Source: Owenia fusiformis
Lineage: Eukaryota; Annelida; Polychaeta; Sabellida; Oweniidae
Length of the DNA stretch: 64,000 nucleotides
NCBI GenBank assembly: GCA_903813345.2
Contig: CAIIXF020000001.1
Location: forward strand, 13,597,915-13,661,914
Reading direction: 5' to 3'
The notes under the pieces were generated by a model. It ran no database searches. It had not been told where the DNA came from and was given only the letters and a program-made list of their open reading frames with translations. A program made the position numbers and the translations under genes. Shown in pieces: positions 52,301 through 56,500 of this stretch; the first letter of the stretch is position 1; each line of letters starts with the position of its first letter.

Positions 52301-54811
52301 ACCCGCAAACAATTTGGTGCATTAAATCGAATGTAGTAATCTGAAGGATACTGTAGGGAGCATGTAAGACTTAGATTGCAAGGATATCGTAATGCTATTT
52401 GATGATGACCGGAAGATCTTTGTACCACAACCTTATGCACTTACAGGACACCAGTGGGTCAGAATAAATTGAGAAAACATCATCAACTTTTGTCTCTGCG
52501 ACAAAAAGCTTCCAGAAACTATATTCAGCAGATAGTAACCATAAAATTCATCATCCAGGTGTCAGTTCGGAAATCGAAGAAAATGTGACTTAGGTATAAG
52601 AAAAAACATTAATTTTACCCTAATGCTACTAGTTTCCCCAGTCACCAATTATCAAAAGGACTTTCAAGAGAATTTTAAAGTCCCCATATAAACTTTAAAC
52701 CACTTTGGCTTATATTTTAGTCTTACCCAATGTTGTCAGTGTGATATTAGAAATTTTTTTTTTTAATTTCAAAAAGTGGTTTTTGAAGGACTTTTTTTCA
52801 AAAATTGTGAATTTATTTAAAACTAACTTCTAGAGGTCCCACTATCTTTTTATAAGCTAAAATTCATACCAATGCATAGCTTTCATAAATTGCCATAGAA
52901 AAATTCAATTTTTTCAAAAAGTCTTTGCTACCTGAGTGAGTTATAATGACATCACTAGTGTTGCAAAATATTTTTGATATGCTAAAACATTGAAGTGGTC
53001 CATTAAATATGGCATTTTATTATTGAAATAGTGTGTCCTTTGTTCAATCTTTGCATTGGTGTTAAAAAGATAACCTTTTTTGAAATGTATGAAGAAATAT
53101 TTGATGATTAAAAATCTTTTCAATTATTTTTGAAAAATGGCAGGATTTGAATATTTGAGAAATGAAATGCTCACAACTTTCTTTTCAAAAATCTCTAAAA
53201 TAACTTTTAAAGTCATGATAAATAGTAAATGAATGATAAAACAAAAATATTTTCAAACTTTACATGGGGACTTTAAGTGATTAATTTCAACATTTCTTTC
53301 CAATGTAATTTTAATGAATTCTTTGAAAACAGCGATTAGTGAAGAACATGTATCTAGTTTTTTCTGAAGGTAAGGGTAAGCCATGTAAGATATATACCTA
53401 TCTCTGAAATAGTACTTTTTTCACTCAAGAATATTTAGTTAAGAAAGTTCATTGACCTGACATGAATAAAATCCATATAGATTGAAAATACTGGTACAAG
53501 TAAAGTAAAACATTAGAGGTGGTTGACCTTAACAGATTGAGTACAGGGTCATCATAACATTATAAATATTGATTCTCAAAATTATCTGCTTTTAATGTTA
53601 TAATAAGGACTTCTAAAAAGTAGGTGGCATTTTGAGTGTCATTCGCTTCTTTGATTGGGTTGTTTTCGGAAATTTTTCTCAAGATTATTTTGCAAAGACA
53701 GCTTGAATTTTAGCATTCAACAGATAAAAACTTAGCATAATCTATAGAACACCCAGCAAAAACTGTACAAGTTGAAACTCAAACAGCCTTAATTGCAACA
53801 CGTTATTCAATCTGGAAATTTGTTACATGATACAGGCTTGAATATTGTCAAAAATGTGATATTTTGATGACAAAAAGTTGATTATCCAGGATGTGGCAAA
53901 AATAAGAGCTGACATCAATTTAATTATAAATTACAAGCATGAAGCTTCATGAAACAGACATAAGCATTGGTTCAGAAGAATTGCAATATTTATTTGCCGG
54001 AAAATTGTCGATGGATGGATGCAGAATTTTGCATGAGACCTCCCTCCCATGTGGGCATGTATGCGGAATTTCACAAAAATTTGGCCTGTATAATTCTTCA
54101 CCCCAAGGCAAAATAAATGTGTCAATTTCTCCACCATGGGAGCAATAAATCTGATCAACTATTCCCGAACCCTGGGCCCTTCCAACGAATCTACTCTTAT
54201 TAAACACCATATTTCCTTGTTAGCAGGCTAATGTTCATGATTTTTGAGGGATACACGTGCAGTACTTTGTTTATATCAATATTTTAATGTATAGAGATAC
54301 CATATATGGTCATAGGATTCTTCGCAGAAAGCCTAGTACTTGTGCTACAATTAATTTATCAATGAAAAGTTCTCCACGAGGCTTACATTTACCAAAGCAG
54401 CTTTTTTAAATGACACAATTGTCCACATAATTAAAAGTCAACGAAAATATAGCCCATTCAAATGACGTTTCAACATGATGTCTTCTAGTAGAATGTCAGA
54501 GAATTCTGTTCAAATCGCTGATAGTTTTGACAAAAATGAGCTGGGAAGGGGCATGGTTTGTATCTGTTCAACAAAAGTGGAGAATATCGTTCAATCATTT
54601 TTATGGAATAGGCTGGCGAATTGTAGAGTTTGACAGACACAAATCCACATCGTACCTGTTGAGTGATATTAATGTACCAACCTCTTTTTCTTTGGCACTG
54701 GTGAAACACCATCTCTCCTGGTAGCCCTAGTAGACATTGCTTCAGTGTCATCAAACTGTGTTGGGGTTGTATCTCTGCTTGATGAAGACATATTGCTATA
54801 TCCTTGCTTTT
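10185..54811 (-). CDS. KMT2C/D: KMT2C/D (MLL3/MLL4) histone H3K4 methyltransferase, 54 coding exons, C-terminus beyond window
   Basis: This is the catalytic scaffold of the COMPASS-like (ASCOM) complex, a nuclear enzyme that monomethylates H3K4 at enhancers and works with nuclear receptors; that role is family knowledge. The sequence shows 54 exons with canonical GT-AG borders whose phases join into 4,741 codons from an ATG at 54791. Domain order: ePHD1 and PHDs (residues about 128-540), AT-hook-like linker (607-730), second PHD cluster (730-917), HMG box (about 1455-1528), disordered Pro/Met/Gly-rich middle, coiled coils (3431-3532, 3698-3743), basic stretches and the C-terminal lead-in (4644-4741). 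Vertebrate proteins are about 4,900-5,540 residues, so roughly 700 are missing here, including SET. Exon 54 holds only the first CxxC of a zinc site completed in the next exon of the family, so the gene must continue leftward. Invertebrates normally have one gene for vertebrate KMT2C and KMT2D. Insects split it in two, but the PHD and coiled-coil parts are joined here. Confidence 0.95.
10522..10675 (-). CDS. KMT2C/D: KMT2C/D exon 53: conserved C-terminal lead-in
   Basis: Residues 4644-4694. VSVTLTVSEHAAKDIGNVIS, then ALADLLKISVPPQYQIS. It matches KMT2D EVSVMLTVSAAAAKNLNGVMVAVAELLSMKIPNSYEV closely and contains an LxxLL (LADLL). Confidence 0.98.
10954..11153 (-). CDS. KMT2C/D: KMT2C/D exon 52
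   Basis: Residues 4577-4643. Charged start (IIKEENEKELSLEKEIKKEK) then an amphipathic segment. Phase 0 at its end leads into exon 53. Confidence 0.94.
11571..11740 (-). CDS. KMT2C/D: KMT2C/D exon 51: DTxxSSSPE motif
   Basis: Residues 4520-4576. SVNSPDTIISSSSPECEFKG, then LQVIKQEGEEPDTRPISPLV and PIIAPIP. It aligns with vertebrate DTPDSFVPSSSPESVVGxE...LVKEEPPEPVPSPIIPILP, a well conserved C-terminal landmark. Confidence 0.97.
11913..12631. mobile_element. 719-bp long-inverted-repeat element in KMT2C/D intron 50
   Basis: Ends GAAAGGAGCATGTAGGTTAT and its near complement. Inverted similarity continues for over 200 bp on each side, including the CAAAAATG / CATTTTTG and TCAACA / TGTTGA parts near the centre. 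I could not define a target duplication. No coding capacity. Confidence 0.6.
12724..12871 (-). CDS. KMT2C/D: KMT2C/D exon 50
   Basis: Residues 4471-4519. GPESEHQRGVIGEGSSGPLS then Pro-rich (YPSPPLIGPRPASA). Linker region. Confidence 0.92.
13252..13437 (-). CDS. KMT2C/D: KMT2C/D exon 49
   Basis: Residues 4409-4470. PTTLRGQYGNARIDHIPDFY, then FGPEPLLPPGIIQRG. No named domain; phase and splice sites fit. Confidence 0.93.
13556..14029 (-). CDS. KMT2C/D: KMT2C/D exon 48
   Basis: Residues 4251-4408. A helix of Glu/Arg (LREEYEKRRREFEERQQRII), a pure lysine patch (VKVKKKKKKKV), Pro-rich linker, then TVIQAIMTRLKEYPLKVEL. It corresponds to the SKKRKKDEEEKQ / SSRKKLRKEDG basic part of the family. Confidence 0.95.
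14483..14648 (-). CDS. KMT2C/D: KMT2C/D exon 47
   Basis: Residues 4196-4250. Charged helical segment (NMKKLTPEQQRQLAMIESMP, EEWEKKTTEEKQKILGKKIQ), probably coiled coil. Confidence 0.94.
14980..15140 (-). CDS. KMT2C/D: KMT2C/D exon 46: LLKKLL nuclear-receptor box
   Basis: Residues 4142-4195. EEQRVSQNMLLKKLLATPKQ carries an LxxLL motif (LKKLL). It corresponds to ELLKHLLKNKK of human KMT2C, a conserved nuclear-receptor interaction box. Confidence 0.95.
15286..15699 (-). CDS. KMT2C/D: KMT2C/D exon 45
   Basis: Residues 4004-4141. Pro/Met-rich start (GMPPGPGMMPPGMVPPGR), then Ser/Glu/Lys-rich sequence with short helices (IIENILQKLGSDDD, SLVEAVRAEIKQEKSD). Confidence 0.94.
16541..16708 (-). CDS. 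KMT2C/D: KMT2C/D exon 44: basic region
   Basis: Residues 3948-4003. YPPDPDLDEKPIRKSRKRRT then KKQAAAASP. It matches the SDIIPEEKGKKKRTRKKKRDDD basic patch of KMT2C, probably a nuclear localisation or nucleic-acid-binding stretch. The donor is a weaker G|GTTTGTGG, supported by phase. Confidence 0.92.
   Translation of the reverse strand, partial: GTLITWLQITLPMLNTLPTQTWMKSLFARAGNAELRNRPRQHPPIRLMPSKWLPR
16856..17017 (-). CDS. KMT2C/D: KMT2C/D exon 43
   Basis: Residues 3894-3947. ASRFVHEAAQRFAGDMAQRF, a possible helix, then Gly/Pro/Met-rich. Assigned by phase and splice sites. Confidence 0.92.
17171..17620 (-). CDS. KMT2C/D: KMT2C/D exon 42: PGEPRQPY octapeptide repeats
   Basis: Residues 3744-3893. 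About 12 imperfect tandem units of YPGEPRQP (24 bp each) occupy roughly 17,175-17,460 after a Gly/Pro-rich start. No vertebrate KMT2C/D counterpart is known to me. The repeats alternate acidic and basic residues in a proline frame. Confidence 0.95.
17758..17896 (-). CDS. KMT2C/D: KMT2C/D exon 41: DENNPFSE coiled coil
   Basis: Residues 3698-3743. DENNPFSENFQERERKHLQQ, then a Gln/Met/Glu-rich helix (MQQHMDEQRIMQRIEQE). It aligns with vertebrate KMT2C DDNNPFSESFQERERKERLREQQ. Confidence 0.97.
18540..18620 (+). repeat. Degenerate pearl-like 3' end
   Basis: GAACGAATGGTTGGAGGGCT then TTCGCTGGGATAATA resembles the ends at 3083 and 8009, without the microsatellite. Weak. Confidence 0.35.
19480..19605 (-). 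CDS. KMT2C/D: KMT2C/D exon 40
   Basis: Residues 3656-3697. FHEEFMQQKMGWPRPGGPP then Pro/Gln/Met-rich. Donor GTAAGTTAC and acceptor TTGTAG are good; phase 0 on both sides, so the exon could be skipped in frame. Confidence 0.88.
20222..20590 (-). CDS. KMT2C/D: KMT2C/D exon 39: MMPQSPS repeats
   Basis: Residues 3533-3655. Five to six tandem units of PSPMMPQS type (24-bp units), then RMSPSAKQEYDAYMQKRLGM, a short helix. A coding minisatellite in a disordered region. Confidence 0.94.
21607..22022. mobile_element. ATGTCACCA-ended short element
   Basis: Begins GACAAAATGTCACCA and ends TTGGTGGTGACAT, a 9-bp terminal inverted repeat shared with 59934-60755 and 3297-3423. The body carries CAGTCTAAACAGTACTTGTT, also present in diverged form in the 60 kb copy. 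Confidence 0.5.
22224..22379 (-). CDS. KMT2C/D: KMT2C/D exon 38: coiled coil, second half
   Basis: Residues 3481-3532. AKKNGNELSDVDAREIERVN, then QDISQLNKQLEHFRKQQRAH and LIQEYRFKQQ. This matches the vertebrate AKKAGREFPE-DAExLKxVTEQQSxxQKQLEQIRKQQKEHxxLIxEYR. Confidence 0.97.
22677..22825 (-). CDS. KMT2C/D: KMT2C/D exon 37: coiled coil, first half
   Basis: Residues 3431-3480. HEEWLTNNATRLTMQIKFLE, then QQLGKQKKSKKQLTAKQRQ. It aligns with the vertebrate YEEWLxxTQQLLQMQxKxLEEQIGxHRKSKKALSAKQR coiled coil, one of the best conserved parts of the middle region. Confidence 0.97.
23215..23550 (-). CDS. KMT2C/D: KMT2C/D exon 36
   Basis: Residues 3319-3430. Pro/Ser/Met-rich (PGPIQMPTSREMSPHNFPP), disordered. 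Assigned by open frame, phase and splice sites. Confidence 0.93.
23614..25248 (+). mobile_element. Pearl-like element with ~162-bp core repeats and 11-bp terminal inverted repeats
   Basis: In KMT2C/D intron 35. Perfect 11-bp ends ATGTCCCCACC and GGTGGGGACAT. Six to seven core units of about 162 bp (AATCCAAAATGGCTGCC near 23,698, 23,861, 24,025, 24,186, 24,346, 24,509 and 24,670) are followed by a unique block and a GACGGACA microsatellite at about 25,155-25,205. No transposase or helicase frame. Confidence 0.65.
25512..25650 (-). CDS. KMT2C/D: KMT2C/D exon 35
   Basis: Residues 3273-3318. ERLEQARQAQQQAMLHKQDG continues the helix after LLLEDLLEQ. TDADFDKLKVDVMAPDGQI follows, resembling vertebrate FFPDTDLDKFAAEDIIDPI. 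Confidence 0.93.
26090..29124 (-). CDS. KMT2C/D: KMT2C/D exon 34: 3,035-bp giant exon
   Basis: Residues 2261-3272. It begins with GLEDLLAADGTFNLLEFADP and DKSMFDEHLGL, the counterpart of the vertebrate NDPxLDDLL...YTDPELDxGDKKxMFNEHL block. A long run of short G-x-P-K-type repeats follows (KHGIPRPGLSKTGMPKVGAP), then Ser/Thr/Glu-rich and Pro/Met-rich disordered sequence. It ends LLKDQPLLLEDLLEQ, matching vertebrate EEQPLLLQDLLDQ. Vertebrate genes also have an outsized exon here. Glutamine tracts are nearly absent apart from one QQQQQ, unlike human KMT2D. Two LxxLL (LEDLL) motifs lie at the two ends. Confidence 0.97.
29351..29657 (-). CDS. KMT2C/D: KMT2C/D exon 33
   Basis: Residues 2159-2260. 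Starts SMTAAERQRTPYLHMFTERL, a possible short helix, then Pro/Gly/Gln-rich sequence. Low-complexity and disordered. Confidence 0.92.
29862..30046 (-). CDS. KMT2C/D: KMT2C/D exon 32
   Basis: Residues 2097-2158. Gly/Pro/His-rich (DPFRQHGPYGELGMRPRF), disordered. Phase and splice sites fit. Confidence 0.9.
30173..30683 (-). CDS. KMT2C/D: KMT2C/D exon 31: LRELL helix and RPRGPPG repeats
   Basis: Residues 1927-2096. DVEKQHLRELLAKQSLQRQN matches the vertebrate TEKLRQRQKLREIILQQQ helix and contains an LxxLL motif. Then come Pro-rich sequence and four imperfect tandem units of the type GEFGPEFRPRGPP, a coding minisatellite of 39 bp. Confidence 0.95.
31180..32886. mobile_element. 1.7-kb element with ~318-bp inverted repeats, CACCCTGGGTATA ends and 5-bp duplication
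   Basis: In KMT2C/D intron 30. Ends CACCCTGGGTATAGTCTGTC and complement; arms 31180-31497 and 32567-32886 are nearly identical, which suggests recent insertion. TAGAT occurs on both sides (31175-31179 and 32887-32891). Each arm has three subterminal TGCGCGAGT motifs. No transposase frame is seen; the matching long open frames in the two arms are a by-product of the inverted repeat. A second element is inserted inside it. Confidence 0.8.
31879..32097. mobile_element. Nested 219-bp element with CACCCTTGGTATACGC ends and 5-bp duplication
   Basis: Inverted ends CACCCTTGGTATACGCAGCT and complement, arms of about 65 bp with GGTCAAAAGCTGGACC inside. Flanked by ATCCC at 31874-31878 and 32098-32102. 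The first 13 bp match the host element except one base, so both belong to one family. Confidence 0.8.
33049..33147 (-). CDS. KMT2C/D: KMT2C/D exon 30
   Basis: Residues 1894-1926. LRQIFRRPPLGGPNMWPNQ then Pro/Met-rich. Both splice sites are strong (acceptor before CTTCGTC, donor GG|GTAAGTTT). Confidence 0.9.
33986..34719 (-). CDS. KMT2C/D: KMT2C/D exon 29: PGTP/DPY-rich region
   Basis: Residues 1649-1893. Repeated PGTP, SQPGTPQ and DPF/DPY motifs (GKPGTPLYQSPHRG, AQSPGTPKTPMDPYGSP), like the many DPYSQPPGTPRP repeats of vertebrate KMT2C but fewer. Predicted disordered. Confidence 0.95.
34990..35073 (-). CDS. KMT2C/D: KMT2C/D exon 28
   Basis: Residues 1621-1648. Short polar linker (RKDGDPQSTLPNEHQSPQ). 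Assigned by phase and splice sites. Confidence 0.85.
35505..35781 (-). CDS. KMT2C/D: KMT2C/D exon 27
   Basis: Residues 1529-1620. Basic start (RRRTKKEPAAS), a PPPPPPPVGPPRMPP run, then a charged helix rich in Gln and Glu (KALKEQEQERQWKQLQQMRS). This corresponds to the EHEQEWKFRQQMRQKSKQQ helix of vertebrate KMT2C. Confidence 0.95.
36474..36524 (-). CDS. KMT2C/D: KMT2C/D exon 26: end of HMG box (51-nt exon)
   Basis: Residues 1512-1528, AKARENRASFRLTRAQK, the counterpart of the vertebrate QKARDNRAALRINKVQ. At 17 codons this is the smallest exon in the traced gene. Confidence 0.96.
37134..37434 (-). CDS. KMT2C/D: KMT2C/D exon 25: HMG box, main part
   Basis: Residues 1411-1511. KWEKDEPLGDKATISPVLYA, then NVNHPELKTQYPDWSERS and KHIAKIWRKATPDSRAPF. 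This aligns with the KMT2C/D HMG box (WEKDEELGxxSTISPVLYANINFPNLK, IxKLWRK). The box finishes in exon 26. Confidence 0.98.
37653..38031 (-). CDS. KMT2C/D: KMT2C/D exon 24
   Basis: Residues 1285-1410. DTKTMEDLFKGVLTHDS matches the vertebrate GGKDVEDLFTAVLSP / SKDLQQLFKDVLG motif. The rest is Pro/Ser/Gly-rich and disordered. Confidence 0.94.
38176..38406 (-). CDS. KMT2C/D: KMT2C/D exon 23
   Basis: Residues 1208-1284. Acidic, Leu/Met-rich (DDGDLKDILPLPGDLELP, DDELMKMIEDEDL), resembling an activation-domain-like region. The family has a similar acidic part between EAFFGK and the HMG box. Confidence 0.92.
38635..38848 (-). CDS. KMT2C/D: KMT2C/D exon 22
   Basis: Residues 1137-1207. Starts EAFFGKSTLD, completing the conserved FPAYLQEAFFGKxLLD block across the splice junction. 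It ends with a charged helix (AAERERKKKEEEEAHNL), probably a short coiled coil. Confidence 0.96.
39018..39136 (-). CDS. KMT2C/D: KMT2C/D exon 21
   Basis: Residues 1097-1136. A strongly basic stretch (KKPVRKRRPKRRSQ) then LEDNYPSYLQ, which corresponds to the vertebrate KLEDMFPAYLQ just before EAFFGK. Confidence 0.95.
39313..39444 (-). CDS. KMT2C/D: KMT2C/D exon 20: GIGGF motif
   Basis: Residues 1053-1096. Starts GIGGFKVKPRYRAG, the counterpart of the vertebrate PYRPGIGGFMVRQR motif. Confidence 0.93.
39610..39738 (-). CDS. KMT2C/D: KMT2C/D exon 19
   Basis: Residues 1010-1052. Acidic then basic linker (DIDDEFKFKESDGE, KAKQKRRTHIGL). Phase and splice sites fit. Confidence 0.9.
   Translation of the reverse strand: MLMMSLSSRSLMVKCPRPRKENSLYQKEWWSKQSRNVVLTSA
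40035..40310 (-). CDS. KMT2C/D: KMT2C/D exon 18: post-PHD conserved region
   Basis: Residues 918-1009. Polyproline start (PPPPPSPEPIPESPPPVP), then VVLTESGMGQIRSITVKPP. This matches the vertebrate VWLTETGMxxLRNLTxSPxxKRR block that always follows the second PHD cluster. A basic tail follows (RRRQKLTPDARK). Confidence 0.95.
40504..40616 (-). CDS. KMT2C/D: KMT2C/D exon 17: end of second PHD cluster
   Basis: Residues 880-917. WLHALCDGLKNEEEAEIASD, then GYQCLYCR completes the finger begun in exon 16 (family WMHAxCExL, GFDCxxC). Confidence 0.96.
40863..41027 (-). CDS. KMT2C/D: KMT2C/D exon 16: PHD finger, second cluster
   Basis: Residues 825-879. WCANCTMCGSTSPGVGCSWQ, then YTKCGPC, TICPAC and DLIIQCTHCDR: the third finger of the cluster, matching the vertebrate WCVxCxxCGAxSPGxxCEWQ pattern. 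In vertebrates a finger of this cluster binds the histone H4 tail. Confidence 0.98.
41205..41362 (-). CDS. KMT2C/D: KMT2C/D exon 15: PHD finger, second cluster
   Basis: Residues 773-824. GWRCLDCTVCEGCGKPHDES, then LLLCDDCDISYHIYCLDPPL, then GNWKCK: an intact C4HC3 PHD with the LLLCDDCDISYHxYCLDPPL signature of KMT2C/D. Confidence 0.98.
41605..41733 (-). CDS. KMT2C/D: KMT2C/D exon 14: PHD finger, second cluster
   Basis: Residues 730-772. DMCYACGSFGKDEEGELIIC, then SQCGQCYHPYC, then KVVIKK: first PHD of the second cluster, very close to the vertebrate CVVCGSFGxGxEGxLLxCSQCxQCYHPYC. Confidence 0.98.
43029..44140 (+). repeat. Degenerate tandem array with TCAAGGTCA cores
   Basis: Units of roughly 75-110 bp built on TTTCAAGGTCAATATCTA and TATTTGGCGTTTT, with some longer units containing GACAACCGATTATTAGGTGA. 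At least six exact TCAAGGTCA copies lie between about 43,180 and 44,110. Confidence 0.6.
45158..45182 (+). repeat. TTGTA pentanucleotide microsatellite
   Basis: Four to five perfect TATTG/TTGTA units in the middle of the foldback element. Confidence 0.8.
46488..46736 (-). CDS. KMT2C/D: KMT2C/D exon 13: basic linker before second PHD cluster
   Basis: Residues 647-729. Lys/Arg-rich start (GKSIGKKNQKRS), then DEDHLSTVIISRFDDSFVLE. The latter resembles the vertebrate lead-in TVVLFSNTDKFVLMQDMCVVCGSFG, so the protein continues directly into exon 14 across the 4.75 kb intron. Confidence 0.95.
46914..47033 (-). CDS. KMT2C/D: KMT2C/D exon 12: AT-hook-like linker
   Basis: Residues 607-646. Gly/Pro/Lys-rich, ending KRPSGRPR, an AT-hook-like GRPR core that could touch DNA. 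KMT2C/D have such basic stretches before the second PHD cluster. Confidence 0.9.
47362..47480 (-). CDS. KMT2C/D: KMT2C/D exon 11
   Basis: Residues 567-606, acidic Ser/Asp-rich linker (GDSSSVHDDTGQEDIL, MNMDVDQEK). Assigned by splice sites and phase. Confidence 0.87.
47910..47994 (-). CDS. KMT2C/D: KMT2C/D exon 10
   Basis: Residues 539-566, acidic linker (VIEELDMKEDVEENTLK) with no recognised domain. Assigned by splice sites and phase. Confidence 0.85.
48053..48543. mobile_element. 491-bp MITE, TAA duplication (Harbinger-type)
   Basis: In KMT2C/D intron 9. Ends CACCCCAGTCACATTT and complement, flanked by TAA (48050-48052, 48544-48546). The interior is GC-rich with repeated CTACGCTCGCCG and CTGCGG pieces, unlike the AT-rich intron. 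Confidence 0.75.
48681..48816 (-). CDS. KMT2C/D: KMT2C/D exon 9: end of N-terminal PHD cluster
   Basis: Residues 493-538. KHVHSDCDETID closes the finger begun in exon 8 (family WVHLECD). The exon ends with YSCPVCKNGNPMMPMD, a last CxxC. Confidence 0.93.
49061..49251 (-). CDS. KMT2C/D: KMT2C/D exon 8: PHD finger / DHHC-like zinc region
   Basis: Residues 430-492. NCRVCGDCGSR, then WHLNYTVCDSCYQQR, LSCPMCGKAYRQ and MVMCTGCKK. This cysteine-rich third finger follows the KMT2C pattern CRICIECG, CDNCYQQ, CPFCGKCYH, CNMCKR. Confidence 0.95.
49510..49624 (-). CDS. KMT2C/D: KMT2C/D exon 7: PHD finger
   Basis: Residues 391-429. RQPGDDNKMLVCDICDKGYH, then TFCLKP, then NGWKCK: the core of the next PHD, matching the vertebrate KMLVCxTCDKGYHTFCL signature. 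Confidence 0.97.
49920..50097 (-). CDS. KMT2C/D: KMT2C/D exon 6: PHD finger
   Basis: Residues 332-390. EEANCVVCDLPGDIVEQLFC, then TSCGQHYHGTC, then GWQCPECKICQTC: a complete C4HC3 PHD nearly identical to the second PHD of vertebrate KMT2C. Its last CxxC pair begins the next finger. Confidence 0.97.
50396..50805 (-). CDS. KMT2C/D: KMT2C/D exon 5: body of extended PHD finger 1
   Basis: Residues 195-331. Begins with an SR-like stretch (RERSKSPRRPNP). It then has HTWAHHCCAAWSEGV, the second half of the C2HC knuckle, followed by a PHD with CNYC, CRYPKCNKKYHYPCA and LLCPEH. The zinc ligands and the YHxPCA core are intact. In the family this module reads chromatin and partner proteins. Confidence 0.97.
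51009..51233 (-). CDS. KMT2C/D: KMT2C/D exon 4: first zinc ligands of ePHD1
   Basis: Residues 120-194. It opens with KICSLCNLGARSLLGQGDIG, matching the CALCN(C/L)GE-SLxGQ start of the KMT2C/D extended PHD, where the CxxC is the first half of the C2HC knuckle. It then runs into a basic, Ser-rich insert (KKQAALKRRSS, TWRRNRGPLRSN) before the second half of the knuckle in exon 5. Confidence 0.95.
51582..51675 (-). CDS. KMT2C/D: KMT2C/D exon 3
   Basis: Residues 89-119, a Pro/Ala/Ser-rich linker (STPGFAPPAPVERL) leading into the first zinc site. Phase fits both neighbours. Confidence 0.9.
51939..52093 (-). CDS. KMT2C/D: KMT2C/D exon 2
   Basis: Residues 37-88. It encodes RKPKSKEGTPETSSSD followed by an acidic, low-complexity stretch ending DVCPDDVNTLHS. 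No folded domain is seen. Acceptor TTGCAG and donor GTATATG. Confidence 0.9.
52679..53272. mobile_element. 594-bp MITE with TTAA duplication
   Basis: In KMT2C/D intron 1. Ends AGTCCCCATATAAACTTT and AAACTTTACATGGGGACT, inverted repeat about 19 bp with few mismatches, flanked by TTAA (52675-52678, 53273-53276). TTAA is the target of piggyBac and Kolobok; the superfamily is not decided. Confidence 0.75.
54682..54811 (-). CDS. KMT2C/D: KMT2C/D exon 1 (start codon)
   Basis: Residues 1-36 plus 20 nt before the ATG. The chosen start is ATG at 54791-54789. The frame stays open upstream of it to the acceptor at 54812-54813, so a start in an earlier exon is possible. The exon encodes MSSSSRDTTPTQFDD and ends in PKKK, which joins exon 2 to make a basic KKKSRKPKSK stretch, a likely nuclear localisation signal. 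The donor is AG|GTTGGT, confirmed by phase. Confidence 0.8.
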
Positions 54812-56284
54812 CTATAGAACAAAAAATGCAAGTTTAATTACATGTGTACCTAGATTGCAAACCAACACTGGGAATAAATAGCTTTAAATTTAAAGATTTA
54901 GTACAGTCTTAAGGTTCTCACAGGCATGATGGAAATAATGACAATTATGATAAGGGGTAATTCTGTTGAAGGGAGGTTTAGATTAAAACAATTTAGTTTT
55001 TAAAACTGGGCTGATAGTGATCAGCGAGTGTTGAGGTAGTCTTCACTTGGCTTGATACTTCTTGAATTGGTCATAAAAGTATATTTGGCCCAGCTTGACA
55101 AACGCTATCCCATGTAGAACTAATTTTATAATTATCTTCAATTCATCAGCTTATTTTATTTTTTTAACCAATTCGTGGACAATGCAAATCATAATAAAGA
55201 AAAATGTCTGTGCTGCAACATTTACTTTTCACTCCATTCATTTAATAGATGTAGATTTGAACTCATGAACAAATCATAGAGTATTAGCAATGCAAATGCT
55301 TGCAGACTGTGAACTTTTCTCATATGATTGCTTATGATCTTGTATATGCGCTTAGTACACATTCTCTGGTTTCTATTATATAAATACTTATAGTGACACT
55401 CGAACAACGAAAACGTGGAAATGTCGTTATTTTCTGAAATTATAACCAACTATAAATTCAAAATAAACAGTTCAAAAGATTCGAACCAATATCTTGATCA
55501 TTTCTTGTGAGTTTTAGAATTTATCATTGGCAAATGAGTCCCAAAATTCACGATTTAGATGTTGAAGTGAACAAAATGGTGGCTGTTTGAATTCAAATTT
55601 TGTATCCCGACATGCCCATATATGGGTCAGAATATTGATGTTGCACTCTGGGAGCCAATCCTCCTTGAACACCCAGATAAAAGTGTTATAATCGTAACTG
55701 GGATAGTAAGGTGCAGGATTGTTTATATTGTTGTTACATAGCAATACCCCCCACCCCCCTTCCAACAAGTTTGTCACCAATATGAGCATTTTCAAGCGAT
55801 ATTGTGCCCAAATTATCAAATCTAAACCCCCTGGAGGTTTTTCATAACATTATACTGACGTCATATTATCTCGAACCGAGACGAAATGCACAAAATGCAT
55901 CTCAATCATTGCGCCAAGAACATGAAGATTGCTCAAAAACATATTTAATTAAAAATATTTGAGCTTTACAAAATGAAATGACTAAATTATAGCTAGATCA
56001 AGGTTTGTAGGTTATCCTGTAACATGATAAAGTGGCCCCCCGATAAAGCTGCTGCGCCCATGCCAGTGAAATTAATTGATCTAAAAGACTGAAAGTGATC
56101 GAACTTCCTACTCACTGAGAATGAATAAAATTACGTTTAATATATCAGTATACAGCATATGAACTACATTTTCTCCAAGCTATGGTGACTATCCCCACTG
56201 GGGAATACAAATATTCTGAAAAGTAGATAGCCAAATCGGGAATTCGTGGAGATCGAATTTTTGAAAAAACAATTTTGTCCTCAC

Positions 56285-56452
56285 CTCTTTGTGGTCTCCT
56301 TTCGCAAAAACTACACCACCGACATACTTCTTGATCAGCAAAAGTTTGGTTTACTATCTACATTGTATATATATTATGTTATTTTACTTAAGTTCCATGT
56401 AGTTTTGTTGTAAATCCAAGTTTATATTCATTTTGACTGCCTATCGCTAATC
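56285..56452 (-). other. Candidate 5' exon of KMT2C/D (noncoding or alternative N-terminus)
   Basis: A strong donor (AGAG|GTGAGG, exon edge at 56285) lies about 1.5 kb upstream of exon 1. The sequence just before it reads QEVCRWCSFCERRPQR in the one frame that would join exon 1 in phase, giving an open extension ahead of the chosen ATG. No ATG is present in that frame after an upstream TAG. So it is either a 5' UTR exon or part of a coding exon with its start elsewhere. The right edge is arbitrary. Inference only. Confidence 0.3.
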
Positions 56453-56500
56453 AACTATCGGCAGCCATTTTAAACCCAAGCACAACGCAAGTGGAAGAAT
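56453..56500 (-). promoter_or_regulatory. Possible KMT2C/D core promoter with YY1-like site
   Basis: On the minus strand TAAAATGGCTGCCG lies just upstream of the candidate 5' exon, in a patch less AT-rich than its surroundings. YY1 sites (AAnATGGCGGC) often sit just downstream of start sites. Similar motifs also occur in repeats of this window, so this is weak. Confidence 0.2.

Larger units (their letters stand above)
29125..54681 (-). other. Introns of the KMT2C/D 5' half: contents
   Basis: Nothing recognised in 33148-33985, 35074-35504 (a 37-bp duplication at about 35,205-35,280 only), 35782-36473, 36525-37133, 47034-47361, 47481-47909 (a short ATGTCACCA / GTGGTGG remnant is at about 47,605 inside 47,518-47,790) and 51234-51581. 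The flanks of the TTAA MITE in 52094-54681 also show nothing. Confidence 0.5.
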
